This document shows, piece after piece, positions 9,378-17,366 of a stretch of DNA of 64,000 nucleotides (position 1 is the stretch's first letter; every line of letters starts with the position of its first letter). Under the pieces are notes generated by a model, which searched no databases, had not been told where the DNA came from, and saw only the letters and a list, made by a program, of their open reading frames with translations. The position numbers and the translations under genes are program-made. Source of the DNA: G965262015 sp965262015 (lineage in GTDB: Bacteria; Spirochaetota; Leptospiria; Turneriellales; CBDBES01); contig OZ253494.1 of NCBI GenBank assembly GCA_965262015.1, forward strand, positions 1,550,001 through 1,614,000. The letters run 5' to 3'.

Positions 9378-10109
9378 TTATTCCACATATGTCATAAAAT
9401 AATTTTCTGGCTTAAAATCGTCCGGAAATATAGTTTTACTGTTATATTTTGCCTTTTCCATATATGCCACTCGTAGTTTTGCCCCTCGTAGGTCTGCACC
9501 TCGTAGGTCTGCTTCAAACATCCTTACATTCTCTAGTAAGGCATCTTGTAGATTGGCATTTTGTAGATTGGCATATTGTAGTTTTGCCCCTTGTAGGTGT
9601 GTTCCGTAGAGGTATGCTTTCTCTAAGAATGTATTTTGTGTTGCCCGATTTATCTGATTTTTAATATTTTCGTCCTTTGTTGTTTTTCTAAGTAGCATTG
9701 CTAATTTGAGAGCATTGGCAACATTATGTGAATTATTTTTGTCAGATAGTGCTGGTAAGATATGGATTAACATACTCATTTCCATCTGTTCATTAGACTT
9801 TTCTATCTGTTCATTAGACTTTTCTATCTGTTCATTAGACTTTTCTATTTGTTTATTACCTATATTTATTTGTTCTTGCCTATCGTGATTTCTATAGTAC
9901 CATAATAAAAACATAGGTACTAGGCTTCCAAGCAATATAAATAAGCTATCTTTGGTTCGGTTTTCCATTTTTAGGCTATACATGAACTCATTAAGACCAT
10001 CACAACTATAGCAAGTGTAGGATATAATACCACCTAACAAACCAAAAAAAATGAGACAGAATATCCGATATTTTCGTATAAGCTGGCCTGTTTTCATTAG
10101 CGTGTACAT
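9378..10109 (-). CDS. Membrane-anchored pentapeptide-repeat protein with heptad repeat
   Basis: 243 residues (Met5 is an alternative start). Two transmembrane helices (about residues 17-32 and 53-70) are followed by three tandem copies of QIEKSNE plus a degenerate fourth, encoded by near-identical 21-bp repeats (about 9780-9860), predicting a coiled coil. The C-terminal third (about residues 165-220) is a pentapeptide-repeat beta-helix with A(N/D)LxxA units such as AKLQYANLQNANLQDALL and ADLRGADLRGAKL. Some pentapeptide-repeat proteins mimic DNA or scaffold partners; no function can be assigned here. The TM plus heptad design echoes the small coiled-coil proteins next door. Confidence 0.75.
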   Translation of the reverse strand: MYTLMKTGQLIRKYRIFCLIFFGLLGGIISYTCYSCDGLNEFMYSLKMENRTKDSLFILLGSLVPMFLLWYYRNHDRQEQINIGNKQIEKSNEQIEKSNEQIEKSNEQMEMSMLIHILPALSDKNNSHNVANALKLAMLLRKTTKDENIKNQINRATQNTFLEKAYLYGTHLQGAKLQYANLQNANLQDALLENVRMFEADLRGADLRGAKLRVAYMEKAKYNSKTIFPDDFKPENYFMTYVE

Positions 10110-10402
10110 AAGAGCAGCTTGTTAAGCTGGCAATTAGATTTATTCATGTAGATTACTTCTATTTTATCAGATAAATCTAATAAAATACATCTACAAATTA
10201 GGATAAAATCTACCCGCACATACTACTAATACCGTATATTTTTATTTATTCCTATTAATATGCTTTTTTATGTTTTTTATTCTACCCGCATACAACATCA
10301 CCACCCTTTAAAAATATATATAATATTAAAGATTGTTACAAAACGATATCAAGACTGCTTAGGCATGTACTTGTGATTGTTATATTTGAGTGATTAAGCT
10401 TA
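10110..10402. other. Gene-free AT-rich stretch
   Basis: No ORF or RNA gene recognised. Its last 50 bases (aggcatgtacttgtgattg onward) are the conserved 3' flank of the coiled-coil I genes, also present at 16180-16218, 17792-17831 and 20140-20178. Confidence 0.6.
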
Positions 10403-10777
10403 TTACTTACGTTTTAAAAGAATATCTAAAATCTGTTTATGGTTGGTGTCTATCTTACTTGATAGCTCTTTATAGTTAGAGTCTATCTTGGTATCAAGTT
10501 TATCTATACGTTGGTTAGTTGACTTAATATCTTGCTTAACATCGTTAATATCATTTTTTAGATAATTAAACATTATGCCATTAAAACCCATCATAACTAC
10601 AAAGACTATTCCTATTATAGATAGAATAACATTTGTAGTTATATCTACTTTATCTCTTGGTAAGGCTTGTTTTATAGCCTCTGAGTTTGCCTTGACTTGA
10701 TCTTGCAAACTGGCTATTTCTTTGGCCATATCTAAATTAGCCTTTGTCGATGGTTTGCGTACTGTGGTCGTTGACAT
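10403..10777 (-). CDS. Coiled-coil I protein, copy 1 (TM + coiled coil)
   Basis: 124 residues of an unrecognised family with four members in this window. The N-terminal block of about 45 residues (RKPSTKANLDMAKEIASLQ, then QVKANSEAIKQALPRDKV) is nearly invariant among copies. It is followed by one transmembrane helix that differs between copies, then a heptad coiled coil (QRIDKLDTKIDSNYKELSS) and the tail HKQILDILLKRK. Divergently paired with coiled-coil II copy 1 at 11009. The remnant reading KVSK-stop just upstream shows it once followed a 28-residue-repeat protein gene. Function unknown; a membrane complex with its partner is an inference from pairing and the shared C-terminus. Confidence 0.75.
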   Translation of the reverse strand: MSTTTVRKPSTKANLDMAKEIASLQDQVKANSEAIKQALPRDKVDITTNVILSIIGIVFVVMMGFNGIMFNYLKNDINDVKQDIKSTNQRIDKLDTKIDSNYKELSSKIDTNHKQILDILLKRK

Positions 10778-11008
10778 AGTCTATTTTGAAACTTTGTAAC
10801 TATGCATTGATATTGTTTTGATTACTTGATCTTTATGTAGATACTTTTATTTTATTCGTTTCCCTTTAAATATTATCTTATTTTTGATAAGTATAGCCTT
10901 CCATAATAAATGTAAACAATTTTTTATTAAATTCTGTAAAAAACTGTTGACGTTTTTTTATTATTTGATAAAAAATTGTATAATGATTAGATAGTTCATA
11001 CGAGGTCT
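10778..11008. promoter_or_regulatory. 231-bp divergent intergenic region, copy 1
   Basis: Separates the two coiled-coil starts by exactly 231 bp, as in the other three pairs. On the reverse strand its proximal part still encodes a dead C-terminal tail of the 28-residue-repeat protein (YLHKDQVIKT...KVSK, stop). Toward the plus-strand gene it carries TTGACG and, 26 bp later, TATAAT, a good -10 about 25 bp before the ATG; the spacing is too long for these two to form one standard promoter. Confidence 0.6.
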
Positions 11009-11230
11009 ATGGATACTATATTAAAATTCTTAAAAGAAAACTTACCGACTTCCATGTTTATAGGCTTAATATTTGGATTTATAATAAGTTTGCTTATATA
11101 CATTACTTTTCAAGTCACTAACCATATACCCACACAAATAAATGAGTTAAAACAAAACATAAATGAAAATCAAAAAGAAACTAATTATCGTTTTGATAAA
11201 CTATACGAATTACTACTTAAAAGAAAGTAA
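11009..11230 (+). CDS. Coiled-coil II protein, copy 1 (TM + coiled coil)
   Basis: 73 residues: a short amphipathic N-terminus (MDTILKFLKENLPTS), one transmembrane helix (about residues 16-36), then a coiled coil (QINELKQNINENQKETNYRF) and the tail DKLYELLLKRK. The ending LLKRK is the same as in the divergent partner but uses different codons (CTA CTT AAA AGA AAG against CTT TTA AAA CGT AAG), so it is conserved as protein. This is the shortest copy: it lacks the seven-residue insertion seen at 16816 and 18408. Function unknown; N-in membrane insertion is likely. Confidence 0.75.
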   Translation: MDTILKFLKENLPTSMFIGLIFGFIISLLIYITFQVTNHIPTQINELKQNINENQKETNYRFDKLYELLLKRK

Positions 11231-11304
11231 GATAATAATTATGGCGTAACTACCATAGTAAATAGATATAACAAAACACCTAAAATTTGGCTTCTATAAA
11301 TTAG

Positions 11305-11530
11305 ATTGATTGGTTAAAACTATACTTTTTATATTGTTTAGATAGCAGTGAGTGTAAGTCATCCATACCAAGCGTTGGCCTCATTTTATCTATTTGTAAA
11401 GATAAACCTATAAATTCATAACTTGCTTGTTTTCTAAAAGTTTTTGTAGTTCTTGATTATTTTTACATGAAAACCAGATTTTAAGTATTTCTATTGTGCT
11501 TTAATGCAGGGCTTGATTTTAGATTTTGAT
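11305..11530 (-). pseudogene. Decayed gene fragment, copy 1
   Basis: Reverse-strand frames read ...IEILKIW then, after a frameshift, EFIGLSLQIDKMRL and DDLHSLLSKQYKKV-stop. A second copy with the same lesions lies at 21185-21430, both sitting after a coiled-coil II gene. I do not recognise the parent protein. It fills most of the gene-free stretch 11231-11635. Confidence 0.55.
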
Positions 11531-11544
11531 TGTTTAATATGTCA

Positions 11545-11645
11545 GTTTTACTTTACTCTCAAAAATATGACAAGATATAATCTGTAAAGATTTTAAGTTA
11601 GCTATTCATAATCTATAACGTCCTTTGGTTATAAATTACCGATGC
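11545..11645. repeat. About 100-bp dispersed repeat, copy 2
   Basis: Matches the repeat at 9085-9190 almost base for base up to the taaattaccgatg sequence, where it enters the 3' end of the small ORF ending at 11636. Confidence 0.75.
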
Positions 11646-11827
11646 AACTCAATAAACATAGTAACTTTAGCTATAATCTCTGGGTTGCATGTTTTATTTG
11701 CATGGTGTAAAACTTTCTTAACAGCAAATGTTTTAATATAGTATGGTGTTGTCTTATCAATAATCATATCTGCATAATTATCAATTTTAACTAACCTTAA
11801 AACTTTTATATCATATATACTTTTCAT
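11636..11827 (-). CDS. Small 63-residue ORF following a recombinase tail
   Basis: Begins with ATG directly after the stop codon of the integrase-tail fragment at 11828 (TAAATG arrangement). The sequence (MKSIYDIKVLRLVKID..., ending MFIELHR) has no recognisable domain, signal or membrane segment. It could be the first gene of a former downstream cassette or a chance ORF. Confidence 0.35.
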   Translation of the reverse strand: MKSIYDIKVLRLVKIDNYADMIIDKTTPYYIKTFAVKKVLHHANKTCNPEIIAKVTMFIELHR

Positions 11828-11946
11828 TTACACCAAAACATCGCTCGGTTGTAAAGTGTCATGTATGTATGTGTCAACTGTGCTACCTGTTGTGCTGTGT
11901 CCTAGGTAGTTACTCACGGCCTTTAAAGACTTTCCTTTGGTTATGG
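11828..11946 (-). pseudogene. Tyrosine recombinase C-terminal fragment, joint 1
   Basis: Reverse-strand frame reads TITKGKSLKAVSNYLGHSTT...DTYIHDTLQPSDVLV-stop. The LGHSTT His box and the YIH segment with the nucleophile Tyr are family hallmarks of phage-type integrases/Xer. Everything N-terminal is missing; the fragment abuts the first codons of a truncated coiled-coil I gene (MSTSTE..., ATG at 11972). Confidence 0.75.
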
Positions 11947-11975
11947 TTTACGGGCTCTGTGCTCGTTGACATAGT

Positions 11976-12836
11976 CTATTTTGAAACTTTGCAATCATCC
12001 ATTGATCTTGTTTTGATTACTTTATCTTTATGTAGATACTCTTTTAAACAAATATCCTTGTTTCTGTTTTTAGTAACTATATCATAAACCTTGTCTTCTG
12101 TTTTTAGGTAGTAATCATAATATGTATCTTTTGTAGTTGTACCATCTACAAAATCTTCAATACTCTTTATAAACCTATCATCATCACTTACAATAGAATC
12201 ATAATCTATACTTTCGCTAGGTTTATTATCTACAAAATCTGTAACTATCTTTCTAGACCTATCACCATCATTCCAAACATAATCATAATCTATACTTTTG
12301 CTAGGTTTACCATCTACAAAATCTATAACTATCTTTCTAGACCTATTACCATTACTCCAAACATTATCATAAAGTGTACTTTTGCTAATTTCACCGTCTA
12401 CAAAATCTGTAACCATTTTTTTTAACCTATCACCATCACTTGAAACATTATCATAAAGTGTAGCTTTTCTGATATTACCATCTACATAATCTTCAACACC
12501 CTTTTTAAACCTATCACCATCACGTGAAACATGATTATAAAGTGTAACTTTGCTAGGTTTACCATCTACAAAATCTGTAACCATCTTTTTAGACCTACCA
12601 CCATCACTTGAAACATTATCATAATATGTAGCTTTTTTTAGGTCACCGTAATTGTCATAAATAACAATTGCTTTCTTTATCCTATCACCACTAAGTTTAC
12701 AATAGTTACCTTGAAATGTTTTACTATTTATCTTTTTGTATTTTGTACATTTGTATTCATTTTTAAACTGCGTATAAAGATTTTCACCATACACTAACGT
12801 TATAGATATAAAAAATAGTAAGATTAGTCTTTTCAT
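11976..12836 (-). CDS. Secreted 28-residue-repeat protein A
   Basis: 286 residues. A signal peptide (MKRLILLFFISITLVYG) precedes a Cys-containing head (YKCTKYKKINSKTFQGNYC) and six tandem repeats of about 28 residues with consensus YDxVSSDGxRxKKxVxDxVDG followed by KPSKxT. A different tail closes the protein (YLKTEDKVYDIV...MDDCKVSK, with two more Cys). The pattern recalls MORN/YwqK-like beta-hairpin repeats, but I do not assign it to a named family. Exported to the periplasm or cell surface. Located 54 bp downstream of the lipoprotein A gene, probably in one operon. The stop is 3 bp before the ATG of a truncated coiled-coil I gene. Confidence 0.8.
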   Translation of the reverse strand: MKRLILLFFISITLVYGENLYTQFKNEYKCTKYKKINSKTFQGNYCKLSGDRIKKAIVIYDNYGDLKKATYYDNVSSDGGRSKKMVTDFVDGKPSKVTLYNHVSRDGDRFKKGVEDYVDGNIRKATLYDNVSSDGDRLKKMVTDFVDGEISKSTLYDNVWSNGNRSRKIVIDFVDGKPSKSIDYDYVWNDGDRSRKIVTDFVDNKPSESIDYDSIVSDDDRFIKSIEDFVDGTTTKDTYYDYYLKTEDKVYDIVTKNRNKDICLKEYLHKDKVIKTRSMDDCKVSK

Positions 12837-12890
12837 GATCTACATACCTGTATATCCTAGAATATGTCTTATCACTATATAATAATTAGT

Positions 12891-13364
12891 TTACTCTTGT
12901 ACTTTTGTGAACGTAGTTAGGTGACCAGAACTACCTGTGATGTGTAGTTTATTGTTATCAATTTCGTAAGTAGGTGATGTGGTGTCTTGTTGATTTTGAG
13001 TCAGTGTGCCTCGTGTCTCTTGTGTGCACGGTGTGTTTAATAAGGCTTGTAATTGACAAATAAAATCCGTATTTTCACTTACTGTTTTATTACAATTACT
13101 AGTTTCAATTTTATTGTCAGTAACCATCCAATCACAAGTATCAACAAACACTATTTGTGTAGTTACATTATTAATCCGTGTAGTGTCTTGATATTTAGAA
13201 TCTGTAAACAGCAACTGTATTGTCATATTTAATGTTATGCCATTATTGTTATTTGTAATCGTACCCTCAAAAACCCATGTACCTATTAAGTCACCCATAT
13301 TAGAGCATGAAAAGCTCAAGATAGACAATAGTAATATGGTTAGTAACCTTTTCATAAGCCACAT
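12891..13364 (-). CDS. Lipocalin-like lipoprotein A
   Basis: 157 residues (Met4 is an alternative start). A lipoprotein signal with lipobox LSFSC (Cys20) is followed by LIGTWVFEGTI, the GTW opening typical of lipocalin-like small lipoproteins, then beta-strand-rich sequence ending TYEIDNNKLHITGSSG...TTFTKV. Four further Cys may form disulfides. First gene of a lipoprotein to repeat-protein operon duplicated at 13548-14936. Likely outer-membrane anchored; ligand unknown. Confidence 0.75.
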   Translation of the reverse strand: MWLMKRLLTILLLSILSFSCSNMGDLIGTWVFEGTITNNNNGITLNMTIQLLFTDSKYQDTTRINNVTTQIVFVDTCDWMVTDNKIETSNCNKTVSENTDFICQLQALLNTPCTQETRGTLTQNQQDTTSPTYEIDNNKLHITGSSGHLTTFTKVQE

Positions 13365-13382
13365 ATCTACAAAACGGATAGC

Positions 13383-13398
13383 TTGTAAAACTTATTTA
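13383..13398. repeat. Junction repeat TTGTAAAACTTATTTA (candidate recombination site)
   Basis: This 16-bp sequence lies immediately beyond the stop codon of the integrase tail. It recurs at 14955-14970, 16082-16097, 17116-17131 and, shortened, at 17699. The sequence on the integrase side is the same each time, whereas the other side changes (lipoprotein leader, repeat-protein leader, coiled-coil II trailer). That is the pattern of a site-specific recombination joint. Confidence 0.6.
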
Positions 13399-13399
13399 T

Positions 13400-13520
13400 T
13401 TACACCAAAACATCGCTCGGTTGTAAAGTGTCATGTATGTACGTGTCAGCTGTGCTACCTGCTGTGCTGTGTCCCTTAGGTAGTTACTCACGGCCTTTAA
13501 AGACTTTCCTTTGGTTATGG
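13400..13520 (-). pseudogene. Tyrosine recombinase C-terminal fragment, joint 2
   Basis: Same sequence as joint 1, but two extra bases (tcccttagg against tcctagg) break the frame inside the LGH box. Ends HDTLQPSDVLV-stop. Confidence 0.72.
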
Positions 13521-13544
13521 TTTACGGTCTGTACTCGTTACCAT
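13515..13544 (-). pseudogene. Nine-codon remnant of a coiled-coil I gene
   Basis: ATG two bases after the repeat-protein B stop reads MVTSTDRKP-stop, matching the MVTSTIRKP start of intact coiled-coil I genes, then switches to integrase-tail DNA. This chimera shows that recombination cut the ancestral coiled-coil gene after its ninth codon. An identical chimera lies at 15085-15114. Confidence 0.65.
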
Positions 13545-13547
13545 CGG

Positions 13548-14408
13548 TTATTTTGAAACTTTGCAATCATCCATTGATCTTGTTTTGATTACTTTATCTT
13601 TATGTAGATACTCTGTTAAACAAATATCCTTGTTTATGTTTTTAGTAACTATATCATAAACCTTGTCTTCTGTTTTTAGGTAGTAATCATAATTTGTCTG
13701 TTTGCTAGGTTTACCATCTACAAAATCTTTAACTATCTTTTTAGATCTATCACCATCACTATAAACATTATCATAAAATGTAACTTTGCTAGGTTTACCA
13801 TCTACATAATCTGTAACCATCTTTTTAGACCTACTACCATCACTTGAAACATTATCATAATCTGTCTGTTTGCTAGGTTTACCATCTACAATATCTATAA
13901 CTATCTTTTTAGACCTAATACCATCACTCGAAACATAATCATAATTTGTCTGTTTGCTAGGTTTACCATCTACAATATCTACAACCATCTTTTTAGACCT
14001 ATCACCATTACTAAAAACATGATCATAATTTGTAACTTTGCTAGGTTTACCATCTACAATATCTGTAACAATCTTTTTAAACCTCTTACCATCACTTGAA
14101 ACATGATCATAATCTGTCTGTTTGCTAGGTTTACCATCTACAAAATCTGCAACCATCTTTTTAGACCTACTACCATCACTTGAAACATGATCATAATTTG
14201 TAGCTTTTTTCAGGTCACCGTAATTGTCATAAATAACAATTGCTTTCTTTATCCTATCACCACTAAGTTTACAATAGTTACCTTGAAATGTTTTACTATT
14301 TATCTTTTTGTATTTTGTACATTTGTATTCATTTTTAAACTGCGTATAAATACTTTCACCATACACTAATGTTATAGATATAAAAAATAGTAAGATTAGT
14401 CTTTTCAT
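13548..14408 (-). CDS. Secreted 28-residue-repeat protein B
   Basis: 286 residues, same plan as protein A: near-identical signal peptide, Cys head and C-terminal tail, with six repeats in between. The repeats differ from those of A in a combinatorial way (for example KPSKQTDYDHVSSDGKRFKK and KPSKVTNYDHVFSNG). Conserved ends with shuffled middles suggest recombination among paralogs. Operon partner of lipoprotein B (54 bp upstream). Exported; role unknown. Confidence 0.8.
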   Translation of the reverse strand: MKRLILLFFISITLVYGESIYTQFKNEYKCTKYKKINSKTFQGNYCKLSGDRIKKAIVIYDNYGDLKKATNYDHVSSDGSRSKKMVADFVDGKPSKQTDYDHVSSDGKRFKKIVTDIVDGKPSKVTNYDHVFSNGDRSKKMVVDIVDGKPSKQTNYDYVSSDGIRSKKIVIDIVDGKPSKQTDYDNVSSDGSRSKKMVTDYVDGKPSKVTFYDNVYSDGDRSKKIVKDFVDGKPSKQTNYDYYLKTEDKVYDIVTKNINKDICLTEYLHKDKVIKTRSMDDCKVSK

Positions 14409-14462
14409 GATCTACATACCTGTATATCCTAGAATATGTCTTATCACTATATAATAATTAGT

Positions 14463-14936
14463 TTACTCTTGTACTTTTGTGTACGTAGTTAGGTCGCCAG
14501 AACTATCTGTGATGTGTAGTTTATCGTTATCAATTTCGTAAGTAGACGGTGTGGTGTCTTGTAGATTTTGAGTCAGTGTGCCTCGTGTCTCTTGTGTGCA
14601 TGGTGTGTTTAATAAGGCTCCTACTTGACAAATAAAATCCGTATTTTCACTTACTGTTTTATTACAATTACTAGTTTCAATTTTATTGTCAGTAACCATC
14701 CAATCACAAGTATCAACAAACACTATTTGTGTAGTTGACTTATAAATCCGTGTAGTTTCTTGATATTTAGCATCTGTAAACAGCAACTGTATTGTCATAT
14801 TTAATGTTATGCCATTATTGTTATTTGTAATCGTACCCTCAAAAACCCATGTACCTATTAAGTCACCCATATTAGAGCATGAAAAGCTCAAGATAGGCAA
14901 TAGTAATATGGTTAGTAATCTTTTCATAAGCCACAT
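14463..14936 (-). CDS. Lipocalin-like lipoprotein B
   Basis: 157 residues, near-identical to lipoprotein A, with lipobox LSFSC and LIGTWVFEGTI. Differences cluster in the middle and near the C-terminus (YQETTRIYKSTTQ, SSGDLTTYTKV). Heads the second lipoprotein to repeat-protein operon. The 5' leader back to the junction repeat at 14955 is shared with copy A, so the two modules are recent duplicates. Confidence 0.75.
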   Translation of the reverse strand: MWLMKRLLTILLLPILSFSCSNMGDLIGTWVFEGTITNNNNGITLNMTIQLLFTDAKYQETTRIYKSTTQIVFVDTCDWMVTDNKIETSNCNKTVSENTDFICQVGALLNTPCTQETRGTLTQNLQDTTPSTYEIDNDKLHITDSSGDLTTYTKVQE

Positions 14937-14954
14937 ATCTACAAAACGGATAGC

Positions 14955-15090
14955 TTGTAAAACTTATTTATCTACACCAACACGTCGCTAGGTTGTAAAG
15001 TGTCATGTATGTACGTGTCAGCTGTGCTACCTGCTGTGCTGTGTCCTAGGTAGTTACTCACGGCCTTTAAAGACTTTCCTTTGGTTATGG
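14955..15090 (-). pseudogene. Junction repeat and tyrosine recombinase tail, joint 3
   Basis: TTGTAAAACTTATTTA at 14955-14970, then the integrase tail (stop at 14972-14974). The tail frame TITKGKSLKAVSNYLGHSTT...SDVLV-stop is open in this copy. Confidence 0.72.
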
Positions 15091-15114
15091 TTTACGGTCT
15101 GTACTCGTTACCAT
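15085..15114 (-). pseudogene. Nine-codon remnant of a coiled-coil I gene, second copy
   Basis: Reads MVTSTDRKP-stop as at 13515-13544, three bases after the stop of repeat protein C and fused to the integrase tail of joint 3. Confidence 0.65.
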
Positions 15115-15117
15115 CGG

Positions 15118-16053
15118 TTATTTTGAAACTTTGCAATTATCCATTGATCTTGTTTTGATTACTTTATCTTTATGTAGATACTCTCTTAAACAAATATCCT
15201 TGTTTATGTTTTTAGTAACTATATCATAAACCTTGTCTTCTGTTTTTAGGTAGTAATCATAATTTGTCTGTTTGCTAGGTTTACCATCTACATAATCTTT
15301 AACTATCTTTTTAGATCTATCACCATCATTCCAAACATAATCATAATTTGTCTGTTTGCTAGGTTTGCCATCTACATAATCTTTAACTATCTTTTTAGAT
15401 CTATCACCATCATTCCAAACATAATCATAATTTGTAATTTTGCTAATATTACCATCTACAAAATCTGTAACAATCTTTTTAGACCTATCACCACTTGAAA
15501 CACTATCATAACATGTAACTTTGCTAGGTTTACCATCTACATAATCTACAACAATCTTTTTAAACCTATCACCACTCGAAACATAATCATAACTTGTAAT
15601 TTTGCTAATATTACCATCTACAAAATCTGTAACAATCTTTTTAGACCTATCACCACTTGAAACATTATCATAAAGTGTTTCTTTGCTAATATTACCATCT
15701 ACATAATCTACAACCATTTTTTTATACCTACCACCATCACTTGAAACATGATCATAATTTGTAACTTTGCTAGGTTTACCATCTACAAAATCTGTAACCA
15801 TCTTTTTAGATCTATCACCATCACTCGAAACATAATCATAATATGTAGCTTTTTTCAGGTCACCATAATTGTCATAAATAACAATTGCTTTCTTTATCCT
15901 ATCGCCACTAAGTTTACAATAGCTACCTTGAAATGTTTTACTATTTATCTTTTTGTATTTTGTACATTTGTATTCATTTTTAAACTGCGTATAAATACTT
16001 TCACCATACACTAATGTTATAGATATAAAAAATAGTAAGATTAGTCTTTTCAT
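15118..16053 (-). CDS. Secreted 28-residue-repeat protein C
   Basis: 311 residues from the ATG at 16053, chosen because it matches the MKRLILLFFISI start of copies A and B (an upstream in-frame ATG lies at 16062). It has seven repeats, one more than A and B; three repeats carry the shortened VSSGDR form, and the last two are identical VWNDGDRSKK units, a sign of recent duplication. Head and tail match A and B. No lipoprotein gene precedes it: the leader joins directly to the junction repeat at 16082. Confidence 0.8.
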   Translation of the reverse strand: MKRLILLFFISITLVYGESIYTQFKNEYKCTKYKKINSKTFQGSYCKLSGDRIKKAIVIYDNYGDLKKATYYDYVSSDGDRSKKMVTDFVDGKPSKVTNYDHVSSDGGRYKKMVVDYVDGNISKETLYDNVSSGDRSKKIVTDFVDGNISKITSYDYVSSGDRFKKIVVDYVDGKPSKVTCYDSVSSGDRSKKIVTDFVDGNISKITNYDYVWNDGDRSKKIVKDYVDGKPSKQTNYDYVWNDGDRSKKIVKDYVDGKPSKQTNYDYYLKTEDKVYDIVTKNINKDICLREYLHKDKVIKTRSMDNCKVSK

Positions 16054-16081
16054 GATCTTCATACCTTACCAAGTAAGTAGA

Positions 16082-16180
16082 TTGTAAAACTTATTTATCT
16101 ACACCAACACGTCGCTAGGTTGTAAAGTGTCATGTATGTACGTGTCAGCTGTGATACCTGTTGTGCTGTGTCCCTTAGGT
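16082..16180 (-). pseudogene. Junction repeat and short recombinase tail, joint 4
   Basis: Junction repeat at 16082-16097, stop at 16099-16101, tail up to the tcccttaggta point. There the sequence switches into the 3' flank of the coiled-coil I gene (atgtacttgtgattgctat). Confidence 0.68.
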
Positions 16181-16218
16181 ATGTACTTGTGATTGCTATA
16201 TTTGAGTGATTAAGCTTA

Positions 16219-16584
16219 TTACTTACGTTTTAAAAGAATATCTAAAATCTGTTTATGGTTGGTGTCTATTTTATGATCTAATTTATCTATTCTACTATCT
16301 AATTTATCTATTCTATTATCTATTTTATCTATTCTATTATCTATTTTATTATCTAACTTATTAAAATAGAAAAACGTAAATGTTAATGTAAAGATAGATA
16401 TGAATATCATTATTGAAAACATGATACTAAAGAAATCTCTATCACTTACTTGTACTTTATCTTTTGGTAAGGCTTGTTTTATAGCCTCTGAGTTTGCTTT
16501 TACTTGCTCTTGCAAACTGGCTATTGCTTTGGCCATATCTAAATTAGCCTTTGCCGATGGTTTGCGTATTGTGCTTGTTACCAT
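16219..16584 (-). CDS. Coiled-coil I protein, copy 2
   Basis: 121 residues: the conserved head (MVTSTIRKPSAKANLDMAKA), a Phe/Ile-rich transmembrane helix (about residues 50-74), then a regular heptad coiled coil of five KIDNRID/KLDSRID-type units and the tail HKQILDILLKRK. Nearly identical to copy 3 at 17832 but with one extra heptad (7 residues, 21 bp). Divergent from coiled-coil II copy 2. The pattern is superficially like the KID-repeat Bdr proteins of Borrelia, without evidence of homology. Confidence 0.75.
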   Translation of the reverse strand: MVTSTIRKPSAKANLDMAKAIASLQEQVKANSEAIKQALPKDKVQVSDRDFFSIMFSIMIFISIFTLTFTFFYFNKLDNKIDNRIDKIDNRIDKLDSRIDKLDHKIDTNHKQILDILLKRK

Positions 16585-16815
16585 CGGTTATTTTGAAACT
16601 TTGTAATTATTCATTGATATTGTTTTGATTACTTTATCTTTATGTAGATACTATTATTTTATTCGTTTTCCTTTAAACATTATTTTATTTTTGATAAGTA
16701 TAGTCTTCCATAATAAATGTAAACAATTTTTTATTAAATTCGTTAAAAAAATGTTGACGTTTTTTCATTATTTGATAAAAAATTGTATAATGATTAGATA
16801 GTTCATACAAGGTCT
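16585..16815. promoter_or_regulatory. 231-bp divergent intergenic region, copy 2
   Basis: Same length and nearly the same sequence as at 18177-18407. Contains the dead repeat-protein tail on the reverse strand, TTGACG at 16754-16759 and TATAAT at 16786-16791. An AAGGT motif sits very close to the ATG at 16816. Confidence 0.6.
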
Positions 16816-17079
16816 ATGGATACTATATTAAAATTCTTAAAAGAGAACTTACCGCCTTCCACCTTTATAGGCTTAATATTTGGATTTATAATAATTTTGC
16901 TTATATACATTACTTTTCAAGTCACTAACCATATACCCACACAAATACATGAGTTAAAACAAAATATAAATGAGTTAAAACAAAACATAAATGAAAATAG
17001 AAAGCTAATTATTGAGAATCAAAAAGAAACTAATTCTCGTTTTGATAAACTATACGAATTATTACTTAAAAGAAAGTAA
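16816..17079 (+). CDS. Coiled-coil II protein, copy 2
   Basis: 87 residues: amphipathic start, one transmembrane helix (FIGLIFGFIIILLIYITF), then a coiled coil with a duplicated seven-residue unit (NELKQNINELKQNI) and the LLKRK tail. Differs from copy 3 by one residue near the end (NSRF against NYRF). The downstream flank runs for about 35 bases like the other copies, then changes to the junction repeat at 17116. Confidence 0.75.
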   Translation: MDTILKFLKENLPPSTFIGLIFGFIIILLIYITFQVTNHIPTQIHELKQNINELKQNINENRKLIIENQKETNSRFDKLYELLLKRK

Positions 17080-17115
17080 GAAAGTAATTATGGTGTAACT
17101 ACCTTAGTAAATAGA

Positions 17116-17366
17116 TTGTAAAACTTATTTACCTACACCAACACGTCGCTCGGTTGTAAAGTGTCATGTATGTACATGTCAGCTGTTATTCCAGTGGTTG
17201 AGTGTCCTGGGTAGTTACTCACAGCTTTTAAACTTTTACCCTTTGTAATTAGTGTGTTGGTGGCAAAGCTATGCCTAAACTTGTGTGGATTGATTGCTAT
17301 ACCAAGACGCTTACTTACTTTTTCTATTATGATTAGATTTCTATTGCTTAGATAATCTGTGTTAGC
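17116..17366 (-). pseudogene. Tyrosine recombinase C-terminal fragment, longest copy (joint 5)
   Basis: Junction repeat at 17116-17131, stop at 17133-17135. The open tail reads back to ANTDYLSNRNLIIEKVSKRL and contains HKFRHSFATNTL (the HxxR catalytic pair), YPGHSTTGIT (His box) and MYIHDTL (nucleophile Tyr). So three of the catalytic signatures of a tyrosine recombinase are present, but the N-terminal half with the first catalytic Arg is missing. DNA further out (to about 17460) may hold another decayed piece. Best evidence for what the shorter tails derive from. Confidence 0.82.

Noticed and set aside
10403..11230. Classical type II toxin-antitoxin pair
   Set aside because: The genes are divergent, both proteins have a TM helix and coil, and neither has a DNA-binding or known toxin motif; no basis for the label.
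11976..16053. Possible CRISPR array in the region of regularly spaced repeats
   Set aside because: The units are about 84 bp, diverged, contiguous and in frame, encoding 28-residue protein repeats; there are no unique spacers or cas genes.
16754..16791. TTGACG and TATAAT as one sigma70 promoter in the 231-bp regions
   Set aside because: They are 26 bp apart, too far for a standard promoter; only the -10 is listed as likely.
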